Source: an uncultured Eubacteriales bacterium
GTDB lineage: Bacteria > Bacillota > Clostridia > Peptostreptococcales > Anaerovoracaceae
Assembly: GCA_902773665.1 (NCBI GenBank)
Contig: CACYFF010000008.1
Location: 1-64,000, forward strand
DNA length: 64,000 nt
Direction of reading: 5' to 3'
The notes under the pieces: model-generated
The model's input: only the letters and a program-made list of their open reading frames with translations
What the model was told of the DNA's origin: nothing
The model's database searches: none
Made by a program: the position numbers and the translations under genes
Shown: piece by piece, positions 19,841-28,198 of the stretch
Position numbering within the stretch: the first letter of the stretch is position 1
Layout: every line of letters starts with the position of its first letter

Positions 19841-19872
19841 GTCTGATGCCTTAACTGAAGCGTGAATGCAGA

Positions 19873-21522
19873 TTACTCTGCGGAGTAGACTTCGTCTCCT
19901 GCCAAGTAGGTCTTCAGGACCTTGACGTTCAGGATGTCGTCGTCCGGACCGTTGAGCCAGTCTCTGTCGGTGACGATCATGTCGGCGAACTTACCCGGCT
20001 CGATGGTGCCCAGATATCTCTCCATCTGGTTGCCGTAAGCCATGTACTTGGAGAACAGGCAGGCAGCCTGGAACTTGGACAGCTTCTGCTCGGGATGCCA
20101 GGGAGCTTCGTCCGGGAACAGAGGATCCGTTCTGTTGACGGCGCCCCAGATGCCGGGCCACGGGTTGTAGCTTTCTACCGGGCAATCGGAACCGCCGGTG
20201 CAGATGATGCCTTCGTCCAGGTAGGTCTTCCAGGTGTAGGCATCGTCCGCTCTGGATCCGATGCGCTCGTCGATCCAGTGCAGGTCGGTGTTGAGGAATA
20301 CGGGCTGGATATCGAAGATGACGGGCACCTTCTTGAATCTCTCCAGCTGATCTCTGTGGACCAGCTGCGCGTGGATGACGCGGAACTTCGGGCCCTTCAT
20401 GATCTCGTCCATGGTGTAGCCGTCTTCCTCGATGCACTTCTTGACGGTGTATTCGATGGCCTGCAGGCAGGCTTCGGTACCGGCGTCGCCGATGCAGTGG
20501 GTCGCGGGCTGCAGACCGTGCTTGTACGCCTGATAGATGCGCTCGTTCAGAGCATCCTGGGAGATAACGAGGATACCCTTGTTGCCGGGATCGTCGTCGT
20601 AGTCTTCCAGCAGCGCTGCGGATCTGGCACCGAAGGAGCCGTCGGTAAAGCTCTTAAAGGTGCCGTAGTCGACCTTTCTGTAGGGGTCAGCCTTCTGCTG
20701 CTCGGTGAGGATGGGCTTGTCGTACATCTCTTCGAGGCAGACTCTCATACGGACGGGCAGCTTACCCTTCTTGTCCAGATTTTCGTAGACGTCGGGGTCT
20801 TCGAAGAAGTTCCAGATCTTAGCGGCATAGGTATCCATCATGGTGACGCCCACGCTGGAAACGTGCTTAAAGGTCTTCTCCATGGTCTGCTCGCGCACGG
20901 TCTTATCGGTGAGAGGATCGGGTACGATATCGTCGAAGATCTTGGAAGCCTGTTCGCGGATAACGCCGTTGGGATCGCCGTTTTCATCCAGTTCTACGAG
21001 GCCGCCTTCGCCGAAGACATAGCCGTTGCCGATGCCTGCGACTTCCAGCGCCTTATGGTTCGCGGAGACTTCGTGCAGGCAGCATCTCTTGATGATGACG
21101 GGGTGATCGGTGGAGACCAGATCCAGGTCGTCAGCAGTAGGCATTCTGTCCACATCCATATCCTGCCACTTGGACTGGTCATAGTTGGAGCCTTTGACCC
21201 AGGCACCAGCGGGAACCTCGGCGCACTTGGCCTTCAGTTTTGCCCAGGCTTCTTCTCTGGTGGTGACGCCGCCCAGATCTACCGTGAACAGCGTCTGGTT
21301 ATAGGCGTAGAAGTGCAGATGGGAGTCGCCCATGGAGGGTTCCATCGCCTTGCCTTCGAGATCGATGATCTCTGCGGGCTCGAACTTTTCCATCGCGTTC
21401 TTCGTAAGACCGGTCCAGATGATGTAACCCTTGTCGACCGCTACCGCTTCCACGGTATCGTTTTCTTCGATAAAGGTGTAGATCTTGCCGTTTACAAACA
21501 GTTTGTCGATTTTCTGTTTCAT
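19873..21522 (-). CDS. YtcJ-like amidohydrolase (amidohydrolase family 3)
   Basis: 549-residue metal-dependent hydrolase. N-terminal strand-rich section (KLFVNGKIYTFIEENDTVEA), then GDSHLHFYAYNQ with the metal-binding HxH, a central TIM-barrel region including FTDGSFGARSA, THCIGDAGTEA, RVIHAQLVHRDQ and TGGSDCPVESYNPWPG with the late Asp, and the C-terminal GTIEPGKFADMIVTDRD typical of the superfamily. Members cleave amide or ester bonds in diverse small molecules. Flanked by two RocB-like peptidases in the same direction. Strong ribosome site (GAGGTG). Confidence 0.88.
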   Translation of the reverse strand: MKQKIDKLFVNGKIYTFIEENDTVEAVAVDKGYIIWTGLTKNAMEKFEPAEIIDLEGKAMEPSMGDSHLHFYAYNQTLFTVDLGGVTTREEAWAKLKAKCAEVPAGAWVKGSNYDQSKWQDMDVDRMPTADDLDLVSTDHPVIIKRCCLHEVSANHKALEVAGIGNGYVFGEGGLVELDENGDPNGVIREQASKIFDDIVPDPLTDKTVREQTMEKTFKHVSSVGVTMMDTYAAKIWNFFEDPDVYENLDKKGKLPVRMRVCLEEMYDKPILTEQQKADPYRKVDYGTFKSFTDGSFGARSAALLEDYDDDPGNKGILVISQDALNERIYQAYKHGLQPATHCIGDAGTEACLQAIEYTVKKCIEEDGYTMDEIMKGPKFRVIHAQLVHRDQLERFKKVPVIFDIQPVFLNTDLHWIDERIGSRADDAYTWKTYLDEGIICTGGSDCPVESYNPWPGIWGAVNRTDPLFPDEAPWHPEQKLSKFQAACLFSKYMAYGNQMERYLGTIEPGKFADMIVTDRDWLNGPDDDILNVKVLKTYLAGDEVYSAE

Positions 21523-21555
21523 GTTTCACCTCTTGAATGACTTAAAAATATGTCT

Positions 21556-23220
21556 TTATTTGGAGATCTCCAGCAGGTTGAGCAGCGTGCGGTAGATCAG
21601 TTCCGGCGTAACGTTGAAGGAGAACTTCTTCTCGATCCGCTCCGTCCATCTGTGGGCATCCTTGCCGAAAGCGCCGATGTCCAGTACGGGCAGATTCAGT
21701 TTCTTAATGGTATCGAAGGGCAGATCGTAGGTGATGCCGTAGCCGGGCATGTTGGACTTGAAGGTCTCGACGACGGTCTCATCGGGCACTGCCGCATAGG
21801 ACAGGTCGGAGATGTACGGGAAGAACTTCTTGTAGCCGATCTGGTAATCGGTCTCTGCCTCGTTAACGGCCTTTTCGACGGCAGCGATCAGGTTCTTATC
21901 CTTCTGGCTCTTGCCTTCGATAAAGACGTGCGGATAGTACGGGCTGGAGAAGTAGACGATTACCACGGGATCGCGGTCGCTCCACATATCGTGCACGTAA
22001 GCGCAGATCGCGGTGGAACGGTCTCTGGAGTCCATATCGGTCTTCATGAGTTCTTCGGCCTTGGCCTTTACCAGTTCGTCCAGGTTGGGAACTTCCTTGC
22101 GGACAGCGTCCATCAGCTGATCGAAGCTCATCGCTCTGGGAACGAAGGGCAGCGGCGTGTATTCGCGCTTTGCCATCTCGCAGAACTTCTTATACCGTTC
22201 ATTCAGGACATCCATCGTCTCTTCGAAGCATTCCTGACCGACTTTGAGCATCTTTTCCAGGATGATCTCCGGGGTGCTGCAGTGGGTGGCATAGTTGAAG
22301 TAGATTGTCGCAGCCTTGGCGGTCTGTACGGAGTACTCGGTCTTTAAGTCTCTCTGCTTCAGCGTAATGGGAGGCAGCGCGACTTCGCCGTCTGCGACGT
22401 CTGCGAATTCGGGGTTGAGGTTGACCCGCATCGTGATCGCAGCAGCGATCTGGTTGGGATCCAGACCCTTGAAGGATTCGCCGACGTGGGTCTCCTTGCC
22501 GACGATGTAGAACGTGGGCATGGTCTTGCCGACGGTGCCGATGTAGATGTACTTGTTCGGGTCACCTTCGTATTCTTCGGTGATGTAGTCGGCATCCAGC
22601 ATAGCCAGATACTCGTAGCCTCTCTCCTCTGCCAGGCGGACATAGTCCGGGTCGCAGTTGAGAACGCCGCCGGAGTTGCCTTCTTCGTCGCATACGGCGG
22701 AGAAGATCAGGTTGCCTTCCAACTCATCCAGGTGCTTGGACATGTCTTCCATGACGGCCATGATGGCGGCATCGCCGGTCTTCATGTCGAAGAGACCGCG
22801 GCAGAAGATGTATTCGCCGGATTCCAGATCTCTCTTTGCAGAGGGAGGCAGTTCGATCTCCTTGAACTTTTCCATCAGTTCGAAGGGGCTGTTGGAGTAT
22901 TCCTGCAGATTACCGTAATCGGAGATGCCGACATGGTCGATGTGGCCGATCATGATGACGGTCTTCTTGGAGTTGCCCTTTTTGCCTTCCAGAATGGCGG
23001 TGCAGCTCTTTCTTCCGATCGGGTCGTCCTTAACGGGAACGAAATACAGGTTTTCGGGATGCTCTTTCCAATAGTCCATCTGAGAAAAGATCTCGTAGAC
23101 CTTATTGGCGGCATCGATCTCGCCCGGAGTGTCGACAACGCTTCTGACCTGACCTAAAGCCAGCGCGATCTCTTCCACTCTCTTGGCGATCGCAGGATTC
23201 TTCTTGATTTCGGGTGTCAT
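21556..23220 (-). CDS. RocB-like M20-family peptidase/deacylase (copy B)
   Basis: 554 residues, paralogous to copy A along its whole length. Metal-site motifs: MIGHIDHVGISDYG, CRGLFDMKTGDAA, AVCDEEGNSGG and KETHVGESFKGLDPNQ. ATG with GAGGAGGAAG upstream. First gene of the three-gene operon, behind a candidate promoter at 23311-23339. Sequence divergence between the copies suggests two related substrates or a heteromeric enzyme (inference). Cytoplasmic: no signal peptide. Confidence 0.85.
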   Translation of the reverse strand: MTPEIKKNPAIAKRVEEIALALGQVRSVVDTPGEIDAANKVYEIFSQMDYWKEHPENLYFVPVKDDPIGRKSCTAILEGKKGNSKKTVIMIGHIDHVGISDYGNLQEYSNSPFELMEKFKEIELPPSAKRDLESGEYIFCRGLFDMKTGDAAIMAVMEDMSKHLDELEGNLIFSAVCDEEGNSGGVLNCDPDYVRLAEERGYEYLAMLDADYITEEYEGDPNKYIYIGTVGKTMPTFYIVGKETHVGESFKGLDPNQIAAAITMRVNLNPEFADVADGEVALPPITLKQRDLKTEYSVQTAKAATIYFNYATHCSTPEIILEKMLKVGQECFEETMDVLNERYKKFCEMAKREYTPLPFVPRAMSFDQLMDAVRKEVPNLDELVKAKAEELMKTDMDSRDRSTAICAYVHDMWSDRDPVVIVYFSSPYYPHVFIEGKSQKDKNLIAAVEKAVNEAETDYQIGYKKFFPYISDLSYAAVPDETVVETFKSNMPGYGITYDLPFDTIKKLNLPVLDIGAFGKDAHRWTERIEKKFSFNVTPELIYRTLLNLLEISK

Positions 23221-23310
23221 TATTCTTCCTCCTCAAATAAATAACTGACGCTCGTTCTTTCCAACCATATCTGAACATCCGTAAAAAGAATTATGTTCAC
23301 ATACATATTT

Positions 23311-23339
23311 AGTTTACCCCATTGTGAAATGGTTCGCAA
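23311..23339 (-). promoter_or_regulatory. Promoter of the M20/amidohydrolase operon with palindrome in the spacer
   Basis: Minus strand: -35 TTGCGA (23334-23339), 17-bp spacer, -10 TAAACT (23311-23316). The spacer holds CCATTTCACAATGG, an inverted repeat (CCATT/AATGG) that could be an operator. No regulator gene is adjacent. Confidence 0.5.
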
Positions 23340-23399
23340 TCTAATCGACCCAACAAAAAAATTTAAAAAAAAGTTTGCGGCGAATACCTTGTAAAGTTG

Positions 23400-23516
23400 T
23401 ATAAACTTGTGTAAACTCTTTGTAAGTGGCTATCCCCCCGATAGCCATCACAGATCTCTAATCCCAATACCCCTTTTGAACAAAAGACGCTGCCCCCCTG
23501 CAGCGTCTTTTGTTTT
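23400..23516 (+). other. Intergenic element with two hairpins, possible small RNA
   Basis: The divergent gap contains TTGTAA-17-TAAACT (a possible plus-strand promoter near 23400-23430), a hairpin TGGCTATC-ccccc-GATAGCCA, then a strong terminator at 23480-23516. Nothing upstream on the plus strand needs termination, so a short non-coding transcript is conceivable. No reading frame is visible. Confidence 0.3.
23480..23516 (+). terminator. Strong terminator directly upstream of the RNase H-like gene
   Basis: A 14-bp perfect stem (23480-23493 with 23500-23513), CCCCCT loop, then TTTTC. It ends 16 nt before the next gene's start codon. Confidence 0.8.
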
Positions 23517-23517
23517 C

Positions 23518-23526
23518 TGATATAAT
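23518..23526 (+). promoter_or_regulatory. Extended -10 promoter, leaderless layout
   Basis: TGATATAAT (TGn plus consensus -10) with only six bases to the ATG at 23533 and no ribosome site. The -35 region is occupied by the terminator stem. Transcription should start at or within a base or two of the start codon. Confidence 0.65.
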
Positions 23527-23532
23527 GCAGCT

Positions 23533-24471
23533 ATGTTTAACAGCTATTATTTAAAAGATCTTAACACCACCGTCTTCGATATCGAGACGACGGGACTGTT
23601 CCATTCAAAAGATTGCATCATCAATGCCGGTTTCTGCAGTCCCATGGGAGACGTCTGGCAGAACTTTACGGAGGACCCCACAGATGAGAAGCGGGTCGTG
23701 GAGGAAGCGCTGGAGCGGATCTGCGCGGCCGATGCGGTGGTCACCTATAACGGCGACACCTTCGACCTGCCCTTCCTGCAGCGGCGCGCCGTAAAATATG
23801 GTCTCTGCGAAAGGCTGCCGCTGCTCTGGAGCGTGGATCTGTACCGCTGGCTGAAGAAATACTGGCCCGTTGCGCCTTCCATGAAGAGCATGTCCCAGAA
23901 ATCCGTAGAAGAAGCCATGGGTCTTGCGCCGAAGCGGTCCGACGAGATCCCCGGAGGCGACTGCATCCCTCTGTATAACTACTATCTGCAGACAAAAGAT
24001 GATTCCGCAAAGCAGACCATCCTGCTGCACAATGCCGACGACGTGCGTCAGCTGGCCCGCATCGCCTGGAAATGCACCTTCCTGCCCTACCACGACATCG
24101 CCATGCGCGAAGGGTTCCTGTTTAAGGCCGGACAGCGGAAGATCCTGACGAAAGGCTGTTCCTTCAAAAAGGGGACGCTGCAGCTGCAGGCGAAACTGGA
24201 TGCCGGACAGATCCCCGTCTCCGCCTACGAAGATCAGTACCATTTGGAGTACGATTCGTTCTCCGGAAAGGCCGAGCTGGCGCTCTTTACCGGGGAGGAA
24301 GGACCGTTCCGCTACGTGGATACGCAGTATCTCCCCGGCGACAAGACGGAAATAAAAGAACTCCCCGGATTCCACAGCGGATATCTTATCCTTGCGGAAA
24401 ACGGAGAGCCCGATCCGAAAGCTGTCAATGCGGCGGTCAAAACGGTTTTGAGCGCCTACTTCGGCGATTAG
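23533..24471 (+). CDS. RNase H-like DEDD exonuclease-domain protein (YprB-like)
   Basis: 312 residues. The first two thirds are a DEDD-type 3'-5' exonuclease/RNase H-like fold: TTVFDIETTGLF (Asp, Glu), VVTYNGDTFDLPFL (Asp), LHNADDVRQLA (Asp). The C-terminal part is rich in beta structure and unassigned. Similar proteins in Firmicutes are annotated as YprB or ribonuclease H-like domain proteins; the substrate is unknown. Apparently leaderless. The last codons overlap the convergent small membrane gene by 4 nt. Confidence 0.82.
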   Translation: MFNSYYLKDLNTTVFDIETTGLFHSKDCIINAGFCSPMGDVWQNFTEDPTDEKRVVEEALERICAADAVVTYNGDTFDLPFLQRRAVKYGLCERLPLLWSVDLYRWLKKYWPVAPSMKSMSQKSVEEAMGLAPKRSDEIPGGDCIPLYNYYLQTKDDSAKQTILLHNADDVRQLARIAWKCTFLPYHDIAMREGFLFKAGQRKILTKGCSFKKGTLQLQAKLDAGQIPVSAYEDQYHLEYDSFSGKAELALFTGEEGPFRYVDTQYLPGDKTEIKELPGFHSGYLILAENGEPDPKAVNAAVKTVLSAYFGD

Positions 24472-24656
24472 CGGTCTCTGAGAGAACCGGGATAGATCCG
24501 GTCGAATTCCCATTCCTGCGCAGCGAGTTCCCTTTCCTCTCTGCGCTTTTTTGCTGCCTTGTTTGCTTCCTGCGTCTTATAGACCGACAGAGAGACGCAC
24601 CAGATCAGAAACAGTTTCAGCAGGTTCCATAATGTCTTTTTCGTGTCGCATTTCAT
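24468..24656 (-). CDS. Small membrane-associated protein, unknown
   Basis: 62-residue protein beginning MKCDTKKTLWNLLKLFLIWC, a single hydrophobic helix, followed by a strongly charged segment (NKAAKKRREERELAAQEWEF). The start is chosen because AGGGGGAAAA lies just upstream. The gene converges on, and overlaps by 4 nt, the nuclease gene. No family recognised; a one-pass membrane protein with a cytoplasmic coiled tail is the simplest reading. Confidence 0.6.
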   Translation of the reverse strand: MKCDTKKTLWNLLKLFLIWCVSLSVYKTQEANKAAKKRREERELAAQEWEFDRIYPGSLRDR

Positions 24657-24679
24657 AGCGTTTTCCCCCTTTTCTTCCC

Positions 24680-25372
24680 TTATGCCCTTATGATAGCACC
24701 GGCTGGCATCTTCCGCCAAGTCCGTAATGCGAGAATACATAAAACTGTAACAAACGCCCCGAACAGCAGCTCGGCTGGGCCTTGCGGCAGAAGACCGTAG
24801 CGCAGCATGCCCAGCGGAGCGTCGCAGACCGCATGGATCAGGACAGCGAACGCAAGCCGTTTTTTATCCCTGCGGCAGAAGGCATCCCACACCAGGATAG
24901 ACAGCGCCGTGTGACCCGCACAGGCAACGATGCGCTCGTAAATGACGACGCCTGCCTGAACGGCGCCGAACAGTTCGGGCGCCCGGGAAAGCAGCGGATA
25001 GACCGTCAGGATGACGATCTCCGCGCCGAAATGACCGATGGCGTAGCCTATCGGTACACCCCGTCCTTCGCAGTGCTGCAGCCCATTGCTGTAGATCCAG
25101 TACCGGCCCCACTCTTCGAAGAAGCCGGCGCACAGGCAGGAAAAGACGACGAGCCGCAAAGGACTTGCATTCAGGGCTCTGGTAACAGGTCCGGCGGCAC
25201 TCAGGAAGAACAGCACGAACACCGTTTCCACGATGGCGGAAAACGCGAAGAATCCCAGTATGCCAAAGCCTACCGGGCGCATGGCGCCGACTCTTTTGCG
25301 CCACACTGCGCCGCAGATGAGCGGAATGAGGCAGACGGCAACACAGGAAAGACCGATCCAGAAGGCGCGCAT
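24680..25372 (-). CDS. YhfC-family intramembrane metalloprotease-like protein
   Basis: 230-residue polytopic membrane protein with about seven helices. Motifs fit the YhfC/PrsW-like putative intramembrane metalloproteases: FFEEWGRYWIY (Glu-Glu), AIGHFGAEIV, CAGHTALSILVWDA and LIHAVCDAPLG (His...Asp), which together could bind a metal. The start is the ATG that shares a base with the stop of the 5'-nucleotidase-domain gene (TGATG), with AAGGAAA upstream. The longer frame seen upstream is read through that gene and is not real. Substrate unknown; coupling to the preceding exported protein suggests a shared role (inference). Confidence 0.8.
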   Translation of the reverse strand: MRAFWIGLSCVAVCLIPLICGAVWRKRVGAMRPVGFGILGFFAFSAIVETVFVLFFLSAAGPVTRALNASPLRLVVFSCLCAGFFEEWGRYWIYSNGLQHCEGRGVPIGYAIGHFGAEIVILTVYPLLSRAPELFGAVQAGVVIYERIVACAGHTALSILVWDAFCRRDKKRLAFAVLIHAVCDAPLGMLRYGLLPQGPAELLFGAFVTVLCILALRTWRKMPAGAIIRA

Positions 25373-26349
25373 CAGGAGTTTCCTTTCTGCAGGAGCCTTG
25401 CCCGTCTGCGGTATACCGCCCTGCGGATGAGCGCGATGACCGCTGCGATCAGGATGAGCAGCGCGATGACCGCGCCGATGGCTGCCAGGGTCACCGTGCC
25501 GGGATTTTCGATCCGGGCAAAGCCCCCTTCCTCGTATTTTACCTTGCGCGTCTGGGGCGCCGAATACAGCAGAGGCACCTCGGGAAGCCCGGAATCGCCG
25601 GTCCGAAACGACGTCCAGTAATCCGCCAGAGCCATCCATTCCATCACCGGACTGCCGTTTTCGTCCGTCAGAAGACAGCCGCTGAGATCTTCCAGGGGCT
25701 GTCCGTCCGCATCCCGCGGCGTAATGACGAAGGTTTTCCAAACCAGGCCGTTCAGATCGTCCAGAAGGTCCGCCGCATACCGGTTGGTGCAGACCTTATA
25801 CAGCATGTCGTCTTCGATCAGTTCCAGCATGCCGCCGCTGCGCGCCAGTCCGACGCTCGTCACCCGGTCCATCAGGATGCGCTTCGTATTGAATCGGTAA
25901 TTCAGTCCCGCATAGCTGAGCTTAACGCCGGACTGGGCCGGTCCCAGAGAAGCGTCGATCTCCGTCAGAAGCTTTAGGTCTTTGCCCGAAAGATAGGCGC
26001 AGACCAACGGAGCGCCCTCTGCATAGGGGCCCTCTTCTGCCGCATAGCAGATAGAGAACGCATCCGCTGCCGTCAGCGGACCTTCCTTTACGGAAGCGCG
26101 GATCGATGCCAGCGGTACGATCGCCACGTCGATATCGGTGATCCCGTTCTGACGGGCTTCGTACAGATAGGAATCCGCGATCATGTCGCCCGTCGTATAT
26201 TCCTGATGGGTCTCCTGCATCTCCTGCAGCGAGATCATATCGAAGTTGCTGTAGCAGATCGGCTCGTCCGAAGAGAGGTCCAACGCGCCGCAGGGAACTG
26301 GCAAAAGAAGCGCGAGGATCAGGATCAGACCGGAAATTCGTTTCTTCAT
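25372..26349 (-). CDS. Exported protein with solo 5'-nucleotidase C-terminal domain
   Basis: 325 residues: signal peptide (KKRISGLILILALLLPVPCG), a domain resembling the C-terminal substrate-binding domain of 5'-nucleotidases (TTGDMIADSYLYEA, VAIVPLASIRASV, GPLTAADAFSICY, AGLNYRFN), then a C-terminal transmembrane helix near 290-312 and a basic tail. The metallophosphatase half that carries the catalytic site is missing, so it may bind a nucleotide-like ligand without hydrolysing it (inference). It overlaps the ABC exporter gene upstream by 4 nt and the YhfC gene downstream by 1 nt. Confidence 0.75.
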   Translation of the reverse strand: MKKRISGLILILALLLPVPCGALDLSSDEPICYSNFDMISLQEMQETHQEYTTGDMIADSYLYEARQNGITDIDVAIVPLASIRASVKEGPLTAADAFSICYAAEEGPYAEGAPLVCAYLSGKDLKLLTEIDASLGPAQSGVKLSYAGLNYRFNTKRILMDRVTSVGLARSGGMLELIEDDMLYKVCTNRYAADLLDDLNGLVWKTFVITPRDADGQPLEDLSGCLLTDENGSPVMEWMALADYWTSFRTGDSGLPEVPLLYSAPQTRKVKYEEGGFARIENPGTVTLAAIGAVIALLILIAAVIALIRRAVYRRRARLLQKGNS

Positions 26350-28112
26350 AGGGTTTCTCCTATATGTTCCTGGGCACGGACGAGCCTTGCGTATTCGCCG
26401 TTCAGGGCCATGAGTTCTTCGTGGCTGCCCAGTTCCGCGATGCGGCCTCCCTGCAGCACGGCAATGCGGTCGCTGTTTCTTACCGTAGAGAGCCGGTGGG
26501 CGATGACGATGCCGGTGCGTCCTTCGCAGAGCTTGTCGAAGGCATCCTGGATATGCGCTTCCGTGACGCTGTCTAGCGCGCTGGTCGCCTCGTCCAGAAT
26601 GACGATGGGCGGGTTCTTCAGGAAGACCCGGGCGATGGAAACGCGCTGTTTCTGACCGCCGGAGAGCATCACGCCGCGCTCGCCCACATAGGTATCGTAT
26701 CCGTCGGGCATGGCGCAGATATCCGCATGGATCTCCGCGTATTCCGCAGCAGCCATTACCTCTTCATCCGTGGCGTCCGGTCTGCCGTATCGAATGTTCT
26801 CCATGACGGTATCGGCGAACAGGAACACGTCCTGCTGCACGATGCCGATCTGGTCGCGCAGCGATTTCTGGGTCACGCTCCGGACATCCTTGCCGTCCAC
26901 CAGCACGCAGCCGCCCTTTACGTCGTAGAACCGGGGGATGAGCTGGCAGAGCGTGGTCTTACCGCTGCCGGAGGTGCCGACGAAAGCGATCTTCTGGCCG
27001 GGCAGGATCTCCAGATCCACGTGAGACAGGATCTCCCGGCCGCTGCCGGTATCGTAGTGGAACGAGACGTCCTGAAATTCGATATGCCCTTTTGCGTCCG
27101 TCAGTTCTTCCGCATCCGGCGCGTCCTGGATAAGGGGCTGCGTGCGCATCAGTTCGAGGAAACGGGAGAAGCCGGCGGTACCTGCCATGTATTGTTCCAT
27201 AAAGTTGACGAGCTTTTTGATGGGCGTCGTAAACGTGGAGACGTACAGCGTAAACGTCATCAGGCCGATGTAGTCCAGGGTCCCCTTCATGATGAAATAA
27301 CCGCCTGCCGCGACGACGGCGACGGGCAGGATGGACGTTGCCGTCTCGGAAATGCCGTGGAAGATCGCCAGCTGCCGGAAGGACTCTCCCCTCGCCTTTA
27401 CGTATTCCACGTTGGCTTGCCCGAACTTTGAGATCTCGGAGTCCTCGTTGGCGAAGGCCTTGGCCGTGCGCATGCCGGAAAGCGACGACTCGATGGCGGC
27501 ATTGATCTCCGCCATCTTCGCCTTGACGGCGATCTGGGCGATCTTCATGTGGCGGCGCCGCATCATGACGAGAATTGCCAGCGACGGCACCAGGATGAGC
27601 ATGATGAGGGCGAGCCGCGGCTCGATCGTAAACATGATGGCGATGGCGCCGAGGATCGTGAGCACCGACAGCACCACATCTTCCGGGCCGTGGTGGGCCA
27701 GTTCCGCGATCTCGTTCAGGTCCGTCGTGACCCTCGACATCAGTTTGCCTGTGCGGTTGACGTCGTAATACGAAAACGACAACGTCTGCATATGAGAAAA
27801 GACGTCCCTGCGCATGTCCGCCTCCACCCTGGCGCCGAACATGTGGCCCCAGCGCGTTACGATGTAATAGAACACGCCCTTCAGCAGATACGCCGCGATG
27901 CAGATGAACATGACGGTGTAGAACGCCCGGAAGTTGTTCTCCGGGATGAACCGCTGCATCGAAAGCCGCGACACGTAGGGAAACGCCAGGTCGATGGCCG
28001 ATACGCAGAAGGCGCTGGCGATATCGATCAGGAATAGTTTCTTATGAGCCGGATAATACGAGAAGAAGATCTTCAGCGCCGGCGTGTTGTTAAAATCGAT
28101 CTGCTTTTTCAT
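26346..28112 (-). CDS. ABC-type multidrug/lipid exporter, fused permease and ATPase
   Basis: 588-residue type IV ABC half-exporter. Residues 1-310 hold six membrane helices (ALKIFFSYYPAHKKLFLIDI at the start). The ATPase domain shows Walker A GTSGSGKTT, the Q-loop GIVQQDVFLF, signature LSGGQKQR, Walker B IVILDEATSALD and H-loop IVIAHRLS. It works as a dimer; no second half-exporter is adjacent, so a homodimer is likely. The start is taken at 28112, 7 nt after a TGATATAAT box; an ATG nine bases upstream overlaps that box. Substrate unknown. Confidence 0.88.
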   Translation of the reverse strand: MKKQIDFNNTPALKIFFSYYPAHKKLFLIDIASAFCVSAIDLAFPYVSRLSMQRFIPENNFRAFYTVMFICIAAYLLKGVFYYIVTRWGHMFGARVEADMRRDVFSHMQTLSFSYYDVNRTGKLMSRVTTDLNEIAELAHHGPEDVVLSVLTILGAIAIMFTIEPRLALIMLILVPSLAILVMMRRRHMKIAQIAVKAKMAEINAAIESSLSGMRTAKAFANEDSEISKFGQANVEYVKARGESFRQLAIFHGISETATSILPVAVVAAGGYFIMKGTLDYIGLMTFTLYVSTFTTPIKKLVNFMEQYMAGTAGFSRFLELMRTQPLIQDAPDAEELTDAKGHIEFQDVSFHYDTGSGREILSHVDLEILPGQKIAFVGTSGSGKTTLCQLIPRFYDVKGGCVLVDGKDVRSVTQKSLRDQIGIVQQDVFLFADTVMENIRYGRPDATDEEVMAAAEYAEIHADICAMPDGYDTYVGERGVMLSGGQKQRVSIARVFLKNPPIVILDEATSALDSVTEAHIQDAFDKLCEGRTGIVIAHRLSTVRNSDRIAVLQGGRIAELGSHEELMALNGEYARLVRAQEHIGETL

Positions 28113-28119
28113 ACCCTTC

Positions 28120-28128
28120 ATTATATCA
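28120..28128 (-). promoter_or_regulatory. Extended -10 promoter of the ABC exporter, leaderless layout
   Basis: Minus strand TGATATAAT with seven bases to the ATG at 28112. It lies directly after the terminator of the preceding ABC transporter operon, and no -35 consensus is seen. Confidence 0.6.
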
Positions 28129-28136
28129 AAAACACG

Positions 28137-28168
28137 AAAAAGGCACAGCGGGTTAGCCGTGCCTTTTT
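28137..28168 (-). terminator. Terminator after the GntR/ABC operon
   Basis: Stem AAAAAGGCAC / GTGCCTTTTT (28137-28146 with 28159-28168), T-rich after the stem on the minus strand. About 30 nt past the permease stop. Confidence 0.85.
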
Positions 28169-28198
28169 CTTCATTCGCGTGCGAACGTTGAAACCGTT

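Noticed and set aside
18295-19854. 519-codon plus-strand open frame
   Set aside because: Antisense to the RocB-like peptidase A; no motif, no ribosome site.
20095-21540. 481-codon plus-strand open frame
   Set aside because: Antisense shadow of the YtcJ-like amidohydrolase.
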